Shown: positions 20,537 to 32,507, counted from the first letter of the stretch. The stretch: DNA of 64,000 nucleotides from Rhynchopus euleeides (GCA_963210315.1 OY723300.1:1178001-1242000), one strand, 5' to 3'. Notes: generated from the sequence alone by a model not told the origin. Numbers and translations are program-made.

Positions 20537-22774
20537 ATGGCTTCCACACCCGCCCCCCCTGACCCGCCGGAGGGGCTCGACGAGTTGATGGACACCGTGG
20601 ATGCACTGCTGCTGTCCACCCGGAGCGGCACGCTTGACTGTGCCTTTGGGAATGCAGGCATCGCAGGTGTCTTTGAGGCTGCTGCTGCCACCACCTCCGC
20701 CAGCACCGCCACCACGCCATTCGATCCGAAGAGGCGCGCACAGCTGCTGGGGCTGGCGGTGCGCTGCCTCCGTCTCTCCGGAACGCAGCTGCTGCGGGAT
20801 GTGAGGGCGCACAACAAGGCTCGGCCGCCCTCCCCCAGGCACGGGCGGCGTGGGGCTGCCTCCAGCGGGGCGGGTGCCGCAGCGGATACCTCCCCTGCCG
20901 ACCCCTCTGCAGGCAGCACCGCGTTGCGCTTCGAGGAGCTGCGCCACGCCGCCCGCCTGGCGCAGGGGGTGCGCGAGGGCCCTGCCGTCGACCCACACCT
21001 CGCCGCAGGCCTGCTTGCCGCAGCAGCGCACGCGGCGCCGCCGAAGCACCGCGGCAGGGCGCAGCAGCAGGACACCACCGCGCCGCACAGGCGCTGGGCC
21101 ACGCTTGCCCACCTCCCACAGGCCTACCTTGAGGCGGCGTTCCATAGCCCCGATGGGGTGCCGGAGGAGGGCGAAGACGCGGGGGTGGGGTTGGGGGGTG
21201 GTGGTGGCGGTGGTGGCGACCCGCCCAGCGAGGCGGCTGTGGTTGTGTCAGCCGAATGGCGTGAGGTGGAGGTGTTCGACCCCGCCCCGCTGGCCCTGCG
21301 CCACCTGCTGGGCGTGGCTGCGCCGGGGCAGGGCGGTGGCAGCCAGCAGGAGGGCACGCCGCCCCCGCGCGATGCTGCCGAAGGGGGCCCCTCCTCCTCC
21401 TCCTCCTCGTGCCCCTCCCCCTGCGGCAGCGCTGCGTCGCCCTGCGACGCAGACTCCCGCGACACGGCGTGCCCCTTCCCCCATGCGGGCGGGGGTGACA
21501 CCACCACCACCGCACCCCACAGCCCCCCGCAGCCCGCCACCGCCGAGGCGCTGCCCGCAGGCAGCTGCGGCATCGAGGGGCTCTACAGGGAGGCAGGCGG
21601 GGTCTTCGCCCGCTTCGCCAGGCTGGCCGCCGCAGCGGCACCACCCCCCACACCCCCGCCACCACCACTACCACCCACACCCCCGCGGGTCGACACACCG
21701 GATGGCAACAGCAACACCGCCGCCGCAACAGATGCGATCCGCGAAGGCATCCGCCGCAGGCGTGTCCTGGGGGAGCTCACCCGCGCGCAGGGTGGTGAGG
21801 GCGGGGGCGCCAGAGGCGCCACCGCCACCACAGACACCCCTGCTGCTGCTGCTGCTGCGGCTGTGCCCCGCCACCACCACAACAGCTTCCCTGCCCTCAG
21901 CGTGCTGCACCCCGTGCTGCCAGAGCAGCGGAGGGCCCCGCCTCGGAAGTGCCGCGTCAGGCTGCGCGGCGACCCCACGCAGAACTGCACCGCCGCCGCC
22001 ACCGCCGCCCCCCTGGGGCGGGCTTCGTTGGTGGGTGGGGATACGCTCGCCCCTCGCCACGGCCTCCGTGCGACGCCTCAAATCCGCCTCCTCCCCGAGA
22101 TGCCGCATGAGCAGCTGCGGCTGCTGCTGGAGGAGCGGGGTGGCGGTGGTGGCGTGCCGTATGGCTTCTCATCCCTCCTGTCCTACGCCCCCTGCGCTGC
22201 GGGGTATGGGCGGCTTGCCGCCCCTGCGGGTTTCAGGGATGCGGTGCTGCGGCAGGACAGCGCCTCCCTGGTTGACGGCAGGTTTGCGGAGCCCCCCCCG
22301 CCGCAGTGTGCCCCCGCAGCCGCCTGCGAGGAGGGGGCGGCGTGGGATGTGCCGGAGGCGGAGGGCATGCGGGGCGGGGAGCGCGAGCCCCTGCTGCTGT
22401 CTGCTGAGGAGGAGGTGGGGGGTGGGGGTGGCGGCGTGCCGGCGGTGCGTGTTGCGGGGCAGAAGCGGAAGCTCGTGGATCTGCTGCACCGGCAGCTGGC
22501 GGCGTCGGTGTCGCGGATTGTCGCGGGGCAGCGGAGGTTCAACATCTCGAAGGTGGGGGTGATCCTCACGGACCTGTTTGCGCGGGGGGACAGCGAGGCG
22601 CATCTGTGCGATGTTTACGACAAGGCGAAGGAGGACACATCCCTGGTGGTCACACCGCAGGTCATCTTCGCCGCGGTTGTGCAGCACGTCCACCATAACA
22701 ATGTCAACGGCAGCAACCGCCCTATGGCAATTCGCGCGACAGGAGATGAGGTTGTCGTGACACGCGATGGCTGA
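20537..22774 (+). CDS. Uncharacterised 745-aa protein, Ala/Pro/Gly-rich
   Basis: I do not recognise a family. The ATG at 20537 follows a C-rich tract and CACACAG, 4 nt upstream, and begins MASTPAPPDPPEGLDELMD. One exon, stop at 22772-22774. Ordered-looking segments are residues about 12-100 (LDELMDTVDALLLSTRSG; LLGLAVRCLRLSGTQLLRDV), 130-200, 510-560 (RLLPEMPHEQLRLLLEER), and a C-terminal 105 residues (KRKLVDLLHRQLAASVSRIV, KVGVILTDLFARGDSEAHL). These are joined by Ala/Pro/Gly/Ser/Thr-rich linkers typical of disordered, GC-driven sequence. No signal peptide or membrane helix is visible. Third positions are strongly G/C, frame use is consistent along the whole length, and neighbours face the same way, all favouring a real gene. 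Confidence 0.65.
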   Translation: MASTPAPPDPPEGLDELMDTVDALLLSTRSGTLDCAFGNAGIAGVFEAAAATTSASTATTPFDPKRRAQLLGLAVRCLRLSGTQLLRDVRAHNKARPPSPRHGRRGAASSGAGAAADTSPADPSAGSTALRFEELRHAARLAQGVREGPAVDPHLAAGLLAAAAHAAPPKHRGRAQQQDTTAPHRRWATLAHLPQAYLEAAFHSPDGVPEEGEDAGVGLGGGGGGGGDPPSEAAVVVSAEWREVEVFDPAPLALRHLLGVAAPGQGGGSQQEGTPPPRDAAEGGPSSSSSSCPSPCGSAASPCDADSRDTACPFPHAGGGDTTTTAPHSPPQPATAEALPAGSCGIEGLYREAGGVFARFARLAAAAAPPPTPPPPPLPPTPPRVDTPDGNSNTAAATDAIREGIRRRRVLGELTRAQGGEGGGARGATATTDTPAAAAAAAVPRHHHNSFPALSVLHPVLPEQRRAPPRKCRVRLRGDPTQNCTAAATAAPLGRASLVGGDTLAPRHGLRATPQIRLLPEMPHEQLRLLLEERGGGGGVPYGFSSLLSYAPCAAGYGRLAAPAGFRDAVLRQDSASLVDGRFAEPPPPQCAPAAACEEGAAWDVPEAEGMRGGEREPLLLSAEEEVGGGGGGVPAVRVAGQKRKLVDLLHRQLAASVSRIVAGQRRFNISKVGVILTDLFARGDSEAHLCDVYDKAKEDTSLVVTPQVIFAAVVQHVHHNNVNGSNRPMAIRATGDEVVVTRDG

Positions 22775-23634
22775 ACCCTGCCTCTCGAACCCGGCAGTGT
22801 TATGCCCCAGCCAATTGCGGCTTCCCCCCCGGGGAGGGGGCGGGGTGGAAGCTGCTGGGGCCTGCAGGCCGACCTGCCTTCCTGAAAGTGTGGCGGGGTT
22901 GTTGGGCCTCTTTTGCAGCCAAAGGGGGGTGGGGGTGGGTGGAGGTGTATAATATTATTCCACCCCAGCTGCCTTGTTCTCTTGTTCTTAGTCTCAGGAG
23001 GGGGCGTCTCTCTCTCCCCCGCGCTTCTGGAGGACCCCTTTTTGTTCTCTGTGCTCGTCTCTCGAGCATCTTTGTTTCTCCGCCCAAGGCGTGGAGGGGA
23101 GGGGAGGGGAGGGGGGTCGTAGGAGCAATCTTGCGTCTCCTGGAGGCAATATGCACACCAATTTGAGGGGTTCGTGCGTCAGGCAGTGCGCCTTGCCTCA
23201 GCTCCAACGTCTCAGCCAGTTCTTTGCGTGGTGTCCACCACGATGGCCTTGTTCTGTGTGTGGTGGCGGGTGACAGCCATTCTCTTCGCTGCCCCCATGC
23301 TTCCTGTTGGCCCACCCGAAGGTAGCGCCTTCCCTTCTCCTGAGGCAGCGTCTTCCCGCTCCGTCTCACCTGCATTACACCACCCTAGCACACCCACCCT
23401 GCAGCAACCCAATGTCACTGCAGGCTGAAATAGGGTGCCACCGATACAAACCTTCAACCAACACACAGCGGAACCCCCTCCCCCTCCCCCACCGCCCCGA
23501 CCCCCACCTCAACATATTTTTTGCACCCCCGCCTCCTCCGCTCCCACACCCCCCACACACACACACCTGTCCTGGGTAGGGCTCAGGCGAGACTCACAGC
23601 ACCACCACCACCACCACCAGGGCAAGGCAGCGCC
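22775..23634 (+). other. Intergenic spacer before GCP3
   Basis: 860 bp with G runs, a GGGGA-type repeat near 23090-23116, and a C-rich stretch (23466-23622). It ends in (CCA)n then CAG at 23620, about 14 nt before the GCP3 start. No gene is seen. Confidence 0.5.
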
Positions 23635-26600
23635 ATGCCATCCCATGACCCGCATGAGAACTACCTGCTCCTGGAGAGCACGGAACTGCTGCTCCGACGA
23701 GTCGGGGGTGGGGAGGCGGATGTGAAGGAGGCAGGCGACCTGTTCCAGGTGCAGGGCGGCGTGGACTACGCCTCAGTCAGCTCCCTGGTGCAGCGCACCC
23801 AGCCGCAGGGCAACTCGCGCCGCCGCCTCGGCAATCTCCTCCTCCGCCTCAAGCAGTGCCGCAGCTCCCTCGATATGGACGCCAAGGCGCGCCTCCTGCA
23901 GGTCCTCTACTGCCTCCGCGGCGCCCGCCTCCAGCCCGACCCCTCCGCCACCCTCGACTCCCTCCGCGCCACAAAGCGGCAGGACCGGCTCCACAAATCC
24001 CTCACAGATCCGGTGCCAAACCCCGCAGCCCTGCCTGCCGCCAGCACCAGGCCCGGGGGTGCCCGCCTTCCGAGCAATCTCAATGTGATGCCGATGTCGC
24101 ATTTCATCCGGCATGGGGTCTACACTATTCAGGGTGTGGCGTCGGAGGCAATCCCGGAGTCTGCGGATGTGGCGGATGCGCCGCACAGCGCATGCCAGGT
24201 AGCGGCGGAGCAGCTCCGTGAGCTGGGGAAGATGCAGGCGCAGGTCAAGGCGGATCTCGCAAAAAAATCCGACCGCAGCCTCCTCCACCAGAGCCTCAAA
24301 GGGGGCATCCGGGAGCAGATGCAGGCATTCGACGGTGCAATGGCAGAGCTGATGGCGGACTGCGAGTCTGTGGAACAGCCTGTCTCGCTCCCCCGGCTCC
24401 TCCTCGCCGCGGACAAGACCGCGACGGATCTGGGGTTCATCCGCTGGATGCAGCTCGCCTCCGACGCCACGAGGGAGAAGGGCGGTGCCCTCGCCGCGAC
24501 TCTCGAGTCATTCAGCCACCACGCTGCTGCCCCGCCGGGGCTGTTCAAATCGCTCCGAGATGCCGCCTTCAAACCCCTGTTGCATATGGTCTGCCAGTGG
24601 GTGACAGACGGTGCGCTGGATGATCCCCACGAGGAGTTCTTCGTGGCGCGCGCGCGGGAGAAGGACGTCCCTGCGACGAGCGACGCCTGGTGGGACCAGA
24701 AGTACACCCTGCGGGAGGCGATGTTGCCCCCCTTCGTCCCGCATGCCATGGCGGAGGACATCCTGCTCGCGGGGAAGTCGATCAACTTCCTGCGGAAGCT
24801 GTGCAACAACCCCTTCACCATGCCCCCTTCGGTGAAGAAGCTCGTCCCCTCCGAAGGCGGGGTCCACCCCGACAACCTCGCAGAGCTGGTCCGCCAGGCA
24901 AAGGCTGCGGTGGACGAGAGGGTTTTGGAGGTTGTGTTTGACGACCACCAGTTGGCGGAGCATCTCTACGTCGCGCGTGCCCTGGGCCTGCTGTCGCAGG
25001 GGCAGTTCTTCGAGGAGGTGTACCTCGGGCGGGTGGGGCACATGCTCCGGTCGGACTACACGGAGGTGATGCGGAAGAAGTATTCCCTCACGCCTGCCTT
25101 GGAGGAGGGCATTGCCAAGACGCAGATCGGCGTCGGGCTGTCGATCGACCCCTGCAGGCACATCGAGGTCCGCATGCTGGAGGAAGGGGAGAGCGCGCTG
25201 GGCCTGGACAGGTTCTATTTGCTGTATGTCTGCCCGCAGCCGATCCGGACGGTGTTGCGTCTGAGCCTCTTGGAGTCGCATTATAAGCCGATCTTCTGCT
25301 TCCTGTGGAAGATCCGGAAGATCCAAAAGGATCTCGTGCTGGGTAGGGCGGGGTTCAAGCAGATCCTGCACGCCCGCTGCCACAAATCCATGGCGCGGAG
25401 CCCCCCCGACTGGTGGATGAAGCTGCACCGTGCCTCGGAAACCGCGTCCCACGTGGCGCACGCGATGCTCCAGTTTGTCAACGCGCTGTGCAGCTACATG
25501 CTGACGGATGGGGTGGATGTGCTGTGGAAGGAGTTCGAGACATCCGCCAAGGCGGCAAAGACCTTCGACGACGTCATCGGCGCACACCGCGACACCATCG
25601 TTGCGCTCTACCGCCATGCCCTGCTGGATGGAGTATGCCGTTGCTGCTGTGGGGGGGAGGGGGGGGGTGTGTGTGTGTGTGCGACAGTCGAGGCCTCACC
25701 AGAGCTCACTCAGTGCGCCCTACACTAAACTAAAAAGATGAACGTGTGTGTGTGACAGTGTCGGAGGCATCACTAAGAGCAGGGGGGTGTGCTCGGTGTG
25801 ATCTGCACTCCTCTCAAAAGACTTCACCTGTGTGTGGTTGCGGTTTGCATCTGAGGGGCACGCCGCGGACATGATGTCGCTTCATCACCCAACCACCCCT
25901 TCAGGAATACCTCGAGCTGAAGCAGTGCGTTGAATCTGTGCTTGGGGTGGTGACGCAGTACCTCGCCAAGGCACAGATGCTGCACCGGCTGGGTCAGGAC
26001 ATGCTTCTGGTATGTGAGGCTGAAGTGGGGGGGTTTGCCGTGCCAAGCTGCAGTCATGTCGGCAGCATTCAGGCGGTGGGGGGCGTGGCGCTGTTTCTGC
26101 GAATGCCAGTGTTGTCGCAATCGGCACGGCCTGTGTCCCTCTCACCTCCCACCTCCTCGCCACAGCGGCTTCAGGATGCGGCTGATGTCAGCAGGACGGG
26201 CGGGCAGTGGCTCGGCCCGACTAGCAGCAGCGTGCTGGCAATCGAGGAGACGGGCCTGTCGGTAAACCAGCTGCGACGTGCCTATGTGCGTGAGGTGGGC
26301 CATCTGCTGACCACGCTCGACAGGGGGCTCGACCCTGCGAAGGTGGCCCGCGACTCAGCAACGGTATGCCATGTGGCCTTGCTGTGCCTTGCAGGGGGAG
26401 CATTTGCCTGAAGGCACATCACGACTTGTTGGAGTGCTCACAGGAATTCGCGTCTCGAAAAAGTACTCTCCTGCGTTGGGCTTTCCTATGATTAGCGGTT
26501 GCTGCCGCGCAATATTGTCAAAGCCGCATCACACACACCACACATCCACACCCACAGCTGTCGCACGCTGTGCTGTCGCCGAGGCGTGTTGCCGAGCTCA

Positions 26601-26818
26601 AGGCACGGCATTCCACACCGAAGCTCTCGATGGGTTCGCTACAGCGCCTCCGGACAGCTCTCGACTTCAACAAATACTTCCAGCAGCAGCACGACATGGC
26701 GACAGACGCTGCAACGGCGCAGATGTACTCACAGAGCCTGCACACCGAGACACACGCCCCGATCCCCAACCCGCGCACGACGCATCTGCCTGTCGACCAC
26801 CCGATGGACGGTGCGTAG
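23635..26818 (+). CDS. TUBGCP3: Gamma-tubulin complex component 3 (Spc98 family), four exons
   Basis: GCP3 binds gamma-tubulin and, with GCP2, builds the gamma-tubulin small complex that nucleates microtubules at basal bodies and spindle poles. Exons are 23635-25632, 25905-26009, 26166-26363 and 26558-26818, all joined in phase 0, giving 853-854 aa (human GCP3 about 900). Introns start GTATGC, GTATGT and GTATGC and end CAG. The best match is YTLREAMLPPFVPH followed by ILLAGKSINFLRKLC, very close to the GCP3-specific TLREEM / LLIGKSINFLH segment. The C-terminal GRIP2 part includes PIRTVLRLSLLESHYKPIFC and FLWKIRKIQ. The N-terminal helical region carries RLGNLLLRLKQC. Exons 2 and 3 (QCVESVLGVVTQYL; LRRAYVREVGHLLTTL) complete the last helices. 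The tail after about residue 775 is poorly conserved. Confidence 0.85.
25697..25730 (+). repeat. 34-bp dispersed motif, copy in GCP3 intron 1
   Basis: CACCAGAGCTCACTCAGTGC and GCCCTACACTAAAC, matching copies at 29447-29480 and 58187-58220 with about six changes. Confidence 0.6.
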
Positions 26819-28473
26819 TGATGCGGTGTTGAGGGCATGCCATGCAGCCCTCCTCTCTGGGAGGGCTTGGCCAGCAGCTCCACACCACGCGACTCGAAGG
26901 ATGAGAAACGGGTCACCGCAGTGTATCCCGAAGTGCCGCATTGCGGTGGTCAGGTGGGACTGCCCCAGGGTGTGGCAATAGGAGGCGGGAGAAGGGGCAC
27001 ACAATCACACCACATACCCGTCTCTGAAGGGCGCATTCACAATAGCCGAAAAAAATACAGGCGGCACTGATATCTACACAAGCAAGACACAAACAGCACT
27101 CCAGGGGTGGCAAGCGAAGCCTCCCGAATTATGGAAGCCAGCCACAGAGAGATGGCGCCCCCGCGCTTCGGGAAATCGTCTCTTGGATGCGGGGTGGCAG
27201 GGGGGGTGGGTGTGAAAACACGTTTTTTTTGTGTTGTGCTCACAACACGCGTGCTGACACACCCGCCGTATTTCTTTCTTCTGCACGGGGTTCCCCCCCA
27301 CCCACCCACCCACCTCTGTGTTTCCCCAATCGCAACAACCCCCGCCCCCCCCCCCCCCCACCATATTATTACTCTAGATTTTTTGACCCGCAACATAAAG
27401 GAAACGTCTTCCCCAATAGATCACACCGCAGTAGTTTCTGTGCCCACCCCGCGCCCACACTCACCCCCGCGTTGCTGGATGGCTTGTCCTCCCTTCGCCT
27501 TTCGACAGCCAAGCCACCGCCTCCTCCCCCTTTAGACGCGACCTGCATACCGAGGTGACGCCCTTCTTTTCCCCCCCCTTTCTTTTTGGTGGAGGAAATT
27601 CATGATTGTCCCCCACATCGGCAGTGGCGTGTGCCTCGCTATGTGTTGGAGGCCACAATAGCAGAGAGAGATGCAAAACCAGCTGCACCGGGTACATGGC
27701 GGTGTGTTTTCTCTGGGGGAGGGGGGGGGGGGGAGCGATCGAGTCGACGACAGACACTCTTCGGCTCTTCTCCTCTTCTTCAGTCATCTGACGCCTCCAG
27801 CAGGGGAGGGGGTGGGGGGATTGCCCCCACCCCCTCGTTATGATGTTGAGGGAACTCTTGTGAAGCACCTTCCCACACCCCCCACACCCCCACCCCACCC
27901 TGGATTTCAGACACAACCTGCACAACGAGTGAAGGGAGATCATTCTTGTGCTCCCTTCTACTTCTATTTCACTACCCCCCCCCCCCCCCACCCCCACCCC
28001 ACATTTTTGAGCAGTTTTGAACATGGTCGAGAACAGCAGTTGTCTTTGTACTTTCCTCTCACCACCCCCACCCCACCCTGTCTGTCCGAACCGCGCATAG
28101 TTGTGTCCATGCAGGTGCCGCCCTCCTGACCCTGGCACTCTCTCCCCCCCCCACGCGCCATCGCCACCACCACCACCCTGCAGGCGCAAGGGTCTCAGGG
28201 CCACCGCCAAGTGTGCCCTGCGCGCTCCTTGTGGGCCCACAGCAACACACGCGACACACCGCGTATATATACACATCGGGTCCGCCTCCCACTCCCACAT
28301 CCACACCCCCCGCAGCAGCCCCCCCTCTCTTCCCCAGCTGCCCTGGTTTTTTTTTGAGCGCCTAGCCTGCATTGTTGTTGTTGCTGTGGAGACCTGAAAC
28401 CTGCAGCTGGGGTTCTGCTGTTGAATAGTCGATACCTCCACCTCCTCCGCACCCACCCCTAAAGGTGTGCGAC
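26819..28473. other. Intergenic DNA between GCP3 and the acidic protein
   Basis: No gene is supported. The 365-codon minus frame at 27461-28558 is low-complexity, GC-driven and overlaps the real exon at 28474. G and C runs occur near 27718-27731, 27344-27359 and 27975-27990. A copy of a short repeat (AACGAGTGAAGGGAGATCAT then TTCTACTTCTATTTCA) lies at 27922-27971. Confidence 0.5.
27922..27971 (+). repeat. Dispersed repeat GAGTGAAGGGAGATCAT, copy 1
   Basis: Shares about 50 bp with 35724-35785 (one has extra CTTCTAC units). Both are followed by a C-run, which may mark the 3' end of a retroposed sequence; origin unknown. Confidence 0.6.
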
Positions 28474-29204
28474 ATGCCGCGCAAGCAGCGGCGGGCCAGG
28501 GGGCGTGCCCGGGAGCAGAAGGGCGGCGGTGCGGCGGAGGTGGTGGTGTGCGTCGCATCGGATGAGGGTGTGGCGGCGGGGGCGGAGCAGTATGGCATCG
28601 ACACTGACGTGATGCGGTGCTTCACTGGCATGCCACCCCACGCGGCCTGCCCTCTGAGCAACGCCGCTGTGGAGGAGAACGACTTCGAAGTTGTCGACTG
28701 GAAGGCTGGTGAGAACTGGCTGGTGGCGTCGTTTGCTCAAACCGGTATGTCATTTAGCCAGGGTGGCCTTTCGGGAATTGCATCTGGATGGGACGGGGGG
28801 GAGGTGGGTTGGCGGGTGGGGAGGGGACTCGATGATCAAGATCCCGCCGTGCCCCTCCCCCCCCGCCATTCTGCCGCATCCTTCCCCCCACCACCTCTGC
28901 CACCGCTGCCTTTTCAGATCAAACGGCGCTGTCGTCAGACGAGCAGACCTTCCTCGATGCGCACGTCGACGACTTCCTGTGCCCCGAGACAGACTCTTTG
29001 GATGACTTTGACGCCCACTCCTTTGAGGACGTGTCCCAGGTCCTCCCCGAGGCGGTCTTCAGGAAGCGCAACCTGGACGACGCGAGCGACTCCGAGTCTG
29101 AAGAATCCGAAGGGGATTCTGACGTGGATGAGGAGGACGCCGAATGCCACCGGTACGACGAAAGCCTGAACCTGCACCTCGACAGGCTCATGGCGAGCCC
29201 TTGA
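28474..29204 (+). CDS. Uncharacterised acidic 185-aa protein, two exons
   Basis: Family not recognised. Exon 1 is 28474-28744 and exon 2 28918-29204; the intron (173 nt) starts GTATGT and ends TTTTCAG, and the junction codon becomes Asp. The product begins MPRKQRRARGRAREQK, a basic nuclear-localisation-like start. It then has a mixed middle (NDFEVVDWKAGENWLVASF) and an acidic C-terminal half with SLDDFDAHSFEDVSQVLPEA and a Ser/Glu/Asp run (SDSESEESEGDSDVDEEDAE). It lacks membrane segments. Basic N-terminus plus acidic tail is common in nucleolar and chromatin-associated proteins, but that is composition only. The frame continues across the spliced junction without stops, which supports both exon calls. 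A TAAAG/GTGTGCGAC context precedes the ATG. Confidence 0.65.
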
Positions 29205-32041
29205 CGGGCGTCATGCCAGTGCCTGGTGTGAGGGGTTGGATGGCATGGCTTGTGGGTGTGCGCTCCGCACACCGCACAGCAAAAATCAACCTGTCGGCTC
29301 TCTCGGGTTGCGCCACCCCTGTGCAAGCGGGGCAACCGAAGGGGTGCTGTGCGTCACAAGGCGCAACTAAAGCCTTCAGGGCCCACCTCCCACCACACGC
29401 AGCACGCGCCGGCGGTGTGGGCGTGCGCCACAGTGTAGTGTGGCAGCATCAGAGTTCGCTCGGTGCGACCTACACTGAACAAAAAGTTTTACCGTGTGCG
29501 GGTGTGGCACTCTTCACCAGCACTCTTCATCAGACTGCCGCTGTCTGCCACCTATTCTTCCTTGGGGAGGGGCTGTTGCTGTTCTGGCAGGGGCGGGGGG
29601 GGGGGGGGAAGGAGAAGGGAGATTGCCATATCCTCATCTACCTATCGAGGCAACCCTTCTGGCCCACTGGTTGTGTGTGCTGTGCCCTCGTCTCTGCCCG
29701 TTTGCCACCCCGGACCCGAGAAAGGGGGGGAGGGAAAAAATATGCCCGTGTCTCAGAAACTGGGGGGGGGGCAGGCTCTCGTGATGATCGGCCAGATTTC
29801 TAAACCGAATCTGCTCGTCTGATGCGCACAGTGCACATTATCCCTCTTCTCAGACAGCGAAGGGGGCAGCTTCCCTGCCCTTGTTGAGCCATGTTGATGA
29901 ACCACGAACCCTGCCCTGCCCATAGCAGTGTGCCCCCGCCACCTCGTCCTTTGCTGTACCCCCACCCCCTTACCTTCCACCGACTTCCTCACTGCATCAA
30001 AGCAGGGCTTCTCTTTGGCCCAGCAGCCCCCCTTTCCGTGATGCCTGTTTTCCTTTGCTTTGGGGTTGGCCCCAGAACAGATCTGAAGATCCCGAAGTGC
30101 CTTGGCGACGACCATGCATATTGTCCTGCATCCTCTGTGTGGAGGGGTTGCCACCTGGCGCCTTCAACGGCGCTGTCGAAGAGTATTACAAGCGGGTTCT
30201 TTCAACCGACTGTAGCCTGGGGTTCTTTCAACACACTGCACGGCCCATTTCGTGCAGGGTGTCCCCAGAGTGTCTTTTTTTGAGCTTATTTTCACAGCAG
30301 AAACAAATGAGAAGGAAAAAAAAGAACCCGTTAAATGCCTTTCAGCAAACAAGGCGTTCCAACAAAGTTTTCAAAGCAAGACTGCGCGAACCGCCACGTG
30401 CTTTTATATTTGTGTCATAGTCTCTCATGGATGTGTGCCTCAGAGAGGGGGAGACGCGGTGCTGTTCCCTCTGTCACCCGGAGGGGGGGGAGGCACCGCG
30501 GCCCCCTCTTTTTGTGAAGCCCTGTGCGAAAAAGAAATGCTGGGGGATGGGGGCCCTCGCTACCAGTCACTACTCGTCACTGCTCGTCAGCCAGTGAGGG
30601 GAAGTGCGCCGTGGCTCACTTTTTCTCACTCAGTCACACTTGGTAGCGAAGGCCCCCGATGAAACAGGAACAGAACGAAGTAGAAAAATGAAAAAAAATG
30701 TGTGGAAAAAAATTGGCGGGGGGGATTGCCAATCGGGGGCGATCCATTCTGCCTGCAGGCTTCTACCCCCAGCCTGCGGCAGAGGTCTGAATGTGGCTTC
30801 CTCTCCCTCTGCCAGCTTAGCAAACTGAGTCAGGCTCGTGCCAGGCTCGGTTCTGTGTCTGCGGCAGGCGGTTGTGAAGCGTGCCCATGTTGTGCCACCT
30901 CACAGCACAGGCTTGGTCGTCACCCCCCTACCCTGCCACCCCTGGACCCTTCTCTTGCAGTGAGGCAGACAGTAGCGCCGTCATGGGGAATGCGAATGCT
31001 GCTGCTGCCTGAAGAGCGAGGGGGGTGTGCGGGCGCGGGTGGTGCCACATATCTTGAACCCGGAGCGAAGCCATGTCTTTTCGCTTCAGAAAAAAAGCCC
31101 CGGAATCTGGGGAGGGGGTGGGGTGGAGGCGGTCCAAAGCACCGCCAAAAAAAATATGCCACAAGCAGGTTCTGGGCTTTGAGACCGAGTGGTGGTCACC
31201 ACCCTTTTTCTTCGTCCAGAACCTGTTTGGATACGGACCCCCCTGTGTTTCCTCCCTCTCTCAGATTCCCGCGAGTCCTTTCTTTTTCTGACGAAAGCCT
31301 TTCACAGAGGAGGGTCTAGAAAAGCAGAAGTGGCTTCGACTCCGGGCCTGAGTGTGCGCTCAGCGAAGATAAGTTCAGGAGATGTTTTAAACGAAACACA
31401 GCTGCTGGGCGTGTGGGTATGTGTGTTTCTACCATTTCTACATAAAGGCGGAGCAAAGGGTGAGTCTCGTCTGCCGAGAGCTCCCTCAGCGAGCCTCAGC
31501 GACAGTATTCCCCGTTTGTGCCTGAGGAGGTGCAGCAGGGGATGGTGATGACATAGCATGGTGATACGGCATGCCACGTCATCAAATTGGACACAAAAAA
31601 AAAAGGCAAAAGCAAATGTGCCTGTGCAATACTGACACAGCTTGGTTGCAAGAGAGAGAGAGTTCCACCGATCCTCACCCTTTTTTTCCCCCTAGCGGGT
31701 GGATTCCACGCGCTTTGGAGCCAGTTCGGAGAGGTTTCCAAGTGATCCATCGACCAGCCCCCCCCATCTTCCCGGGAATAACGCGCTTCTTTTTTCTACA
31801 CCTCCTGCCCTTGATGGCCTTTATCTTACCGCCCTGAAATAAAACCGCCGTGGAAACAGCCAATTTCCACAGCCGTATTTTTACCCCCCCCCCCCCCTCC
31901 CCCCTGTCCACCCACAACAACACGTTGGGGCCCTCCGCTCTAAAGTGCAGAACAGTGAGCCACCTCACAATCTAGGCTGCATCCTGACATGCTTTTGACA
32001 CAGAGCGAAGGCCCCCTCGTTATTGTTCTTTGGACTCTCCC
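29205..32041. other. Intergenic DNA up to the assembly gap
   Basis: No gene is supported; open frames are short and overlap on both strands. Contains the 34-bp motif at 29447-29480, G runs (29597-29610, 29761-29770) and long T/A runs near 30300-30330. CACTACTCGTCACTGCTCGTCA at 30567-30588 is a small direct repeat. Confidence 0.45.
29447..29480 (+). repeat. 34-bp dispersed motif, copy 2
   Basis: CATCAGAGTTCGCTCGGTGC then GACCTACACTGAAC. In this copy an upstream CAGTGTAG (29431-29438) is complementary to CTACACTG, so the segment can fold. A truncated relative (CATCAGAGTTCGCTCGGTG) sits at 19835-19853. Confidence 0.6.
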
Positions 32042-32241
32042 NNNNNNNNNNNNNNNNNNNNNNNNNNNNNNNNNNNNNNNNNNNNNNNNNNNNNNNNNNN
32101 NNNNNNNNNNNNNNNNNNNNNNNNNNNNNNNNNNNNNNNNNNNNNNNNNNNNNNNNNNNNNNNNNNNNNNNNNNNNNNNNNNNNNNNNNNNNNNNNNNNN
32201 NNNNNNNNNNNNNNNNNNNNNNNNNNNNNNNNNNNNNNNNN
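32042..32241. other. Assembly gap, 200 N
   Basis: Exactly 200 N, a conventional placeholder, so the true size is unknown. Any reading frame crossing it is meaningless. Confidence 0.98.
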
Positions 32242-32507
32242 AGGTGGCCCTTGACATCAAGGAGAGCGTCGGCCGAGGGGTCGACGAAAAGCTGAAGAAG
32301 GCGCTACTGGCACTGGATCCCGCGGGGTATACGGAGGTCACCGCCACACAGGCAACCTCCGCTGACAACGTCCAGGAGACGTTATCCGAGGGGATCACAA
32401 CGGCACTAGAGATCTGTGTCACGGGATCCAGGCGCCCACTCTCCCTCGACGGTCTGGGGATTGTTGTTGGGTATGGTGTCGTTTCCTGCAGCTGCAAAAA
32501 AGCGTAG
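32242..32507 (+). CDS. Possible 3' fragment of an unknown gene after the gap
   Basis: An open frame enters from the gap and ends at TAG 32505-32507. It reads VALDIKESVGRGVDEKLKKA then LLALDPAGYTEVTATQATSA, a balanced amphipathic composition unlike the low-complexity frames elsewhere. Its last codons run into the DIRS-type terminal fragment, so the gene is interrupted or ends by read-in to that repeat. A second open frame (32588-32794, Ala/Pro/Lys-rich, ending LTPEQQELLEFGVPA) lies just beyond and could be the displaced remainder, but I cannot link them. Function unknown. Confidence 0.35.

Noticed and set aside
31989-32507. 172-codon frame spanning the N gap
   Set aside because: Most of it is unknown bases; only the part after 32241 can be considered.
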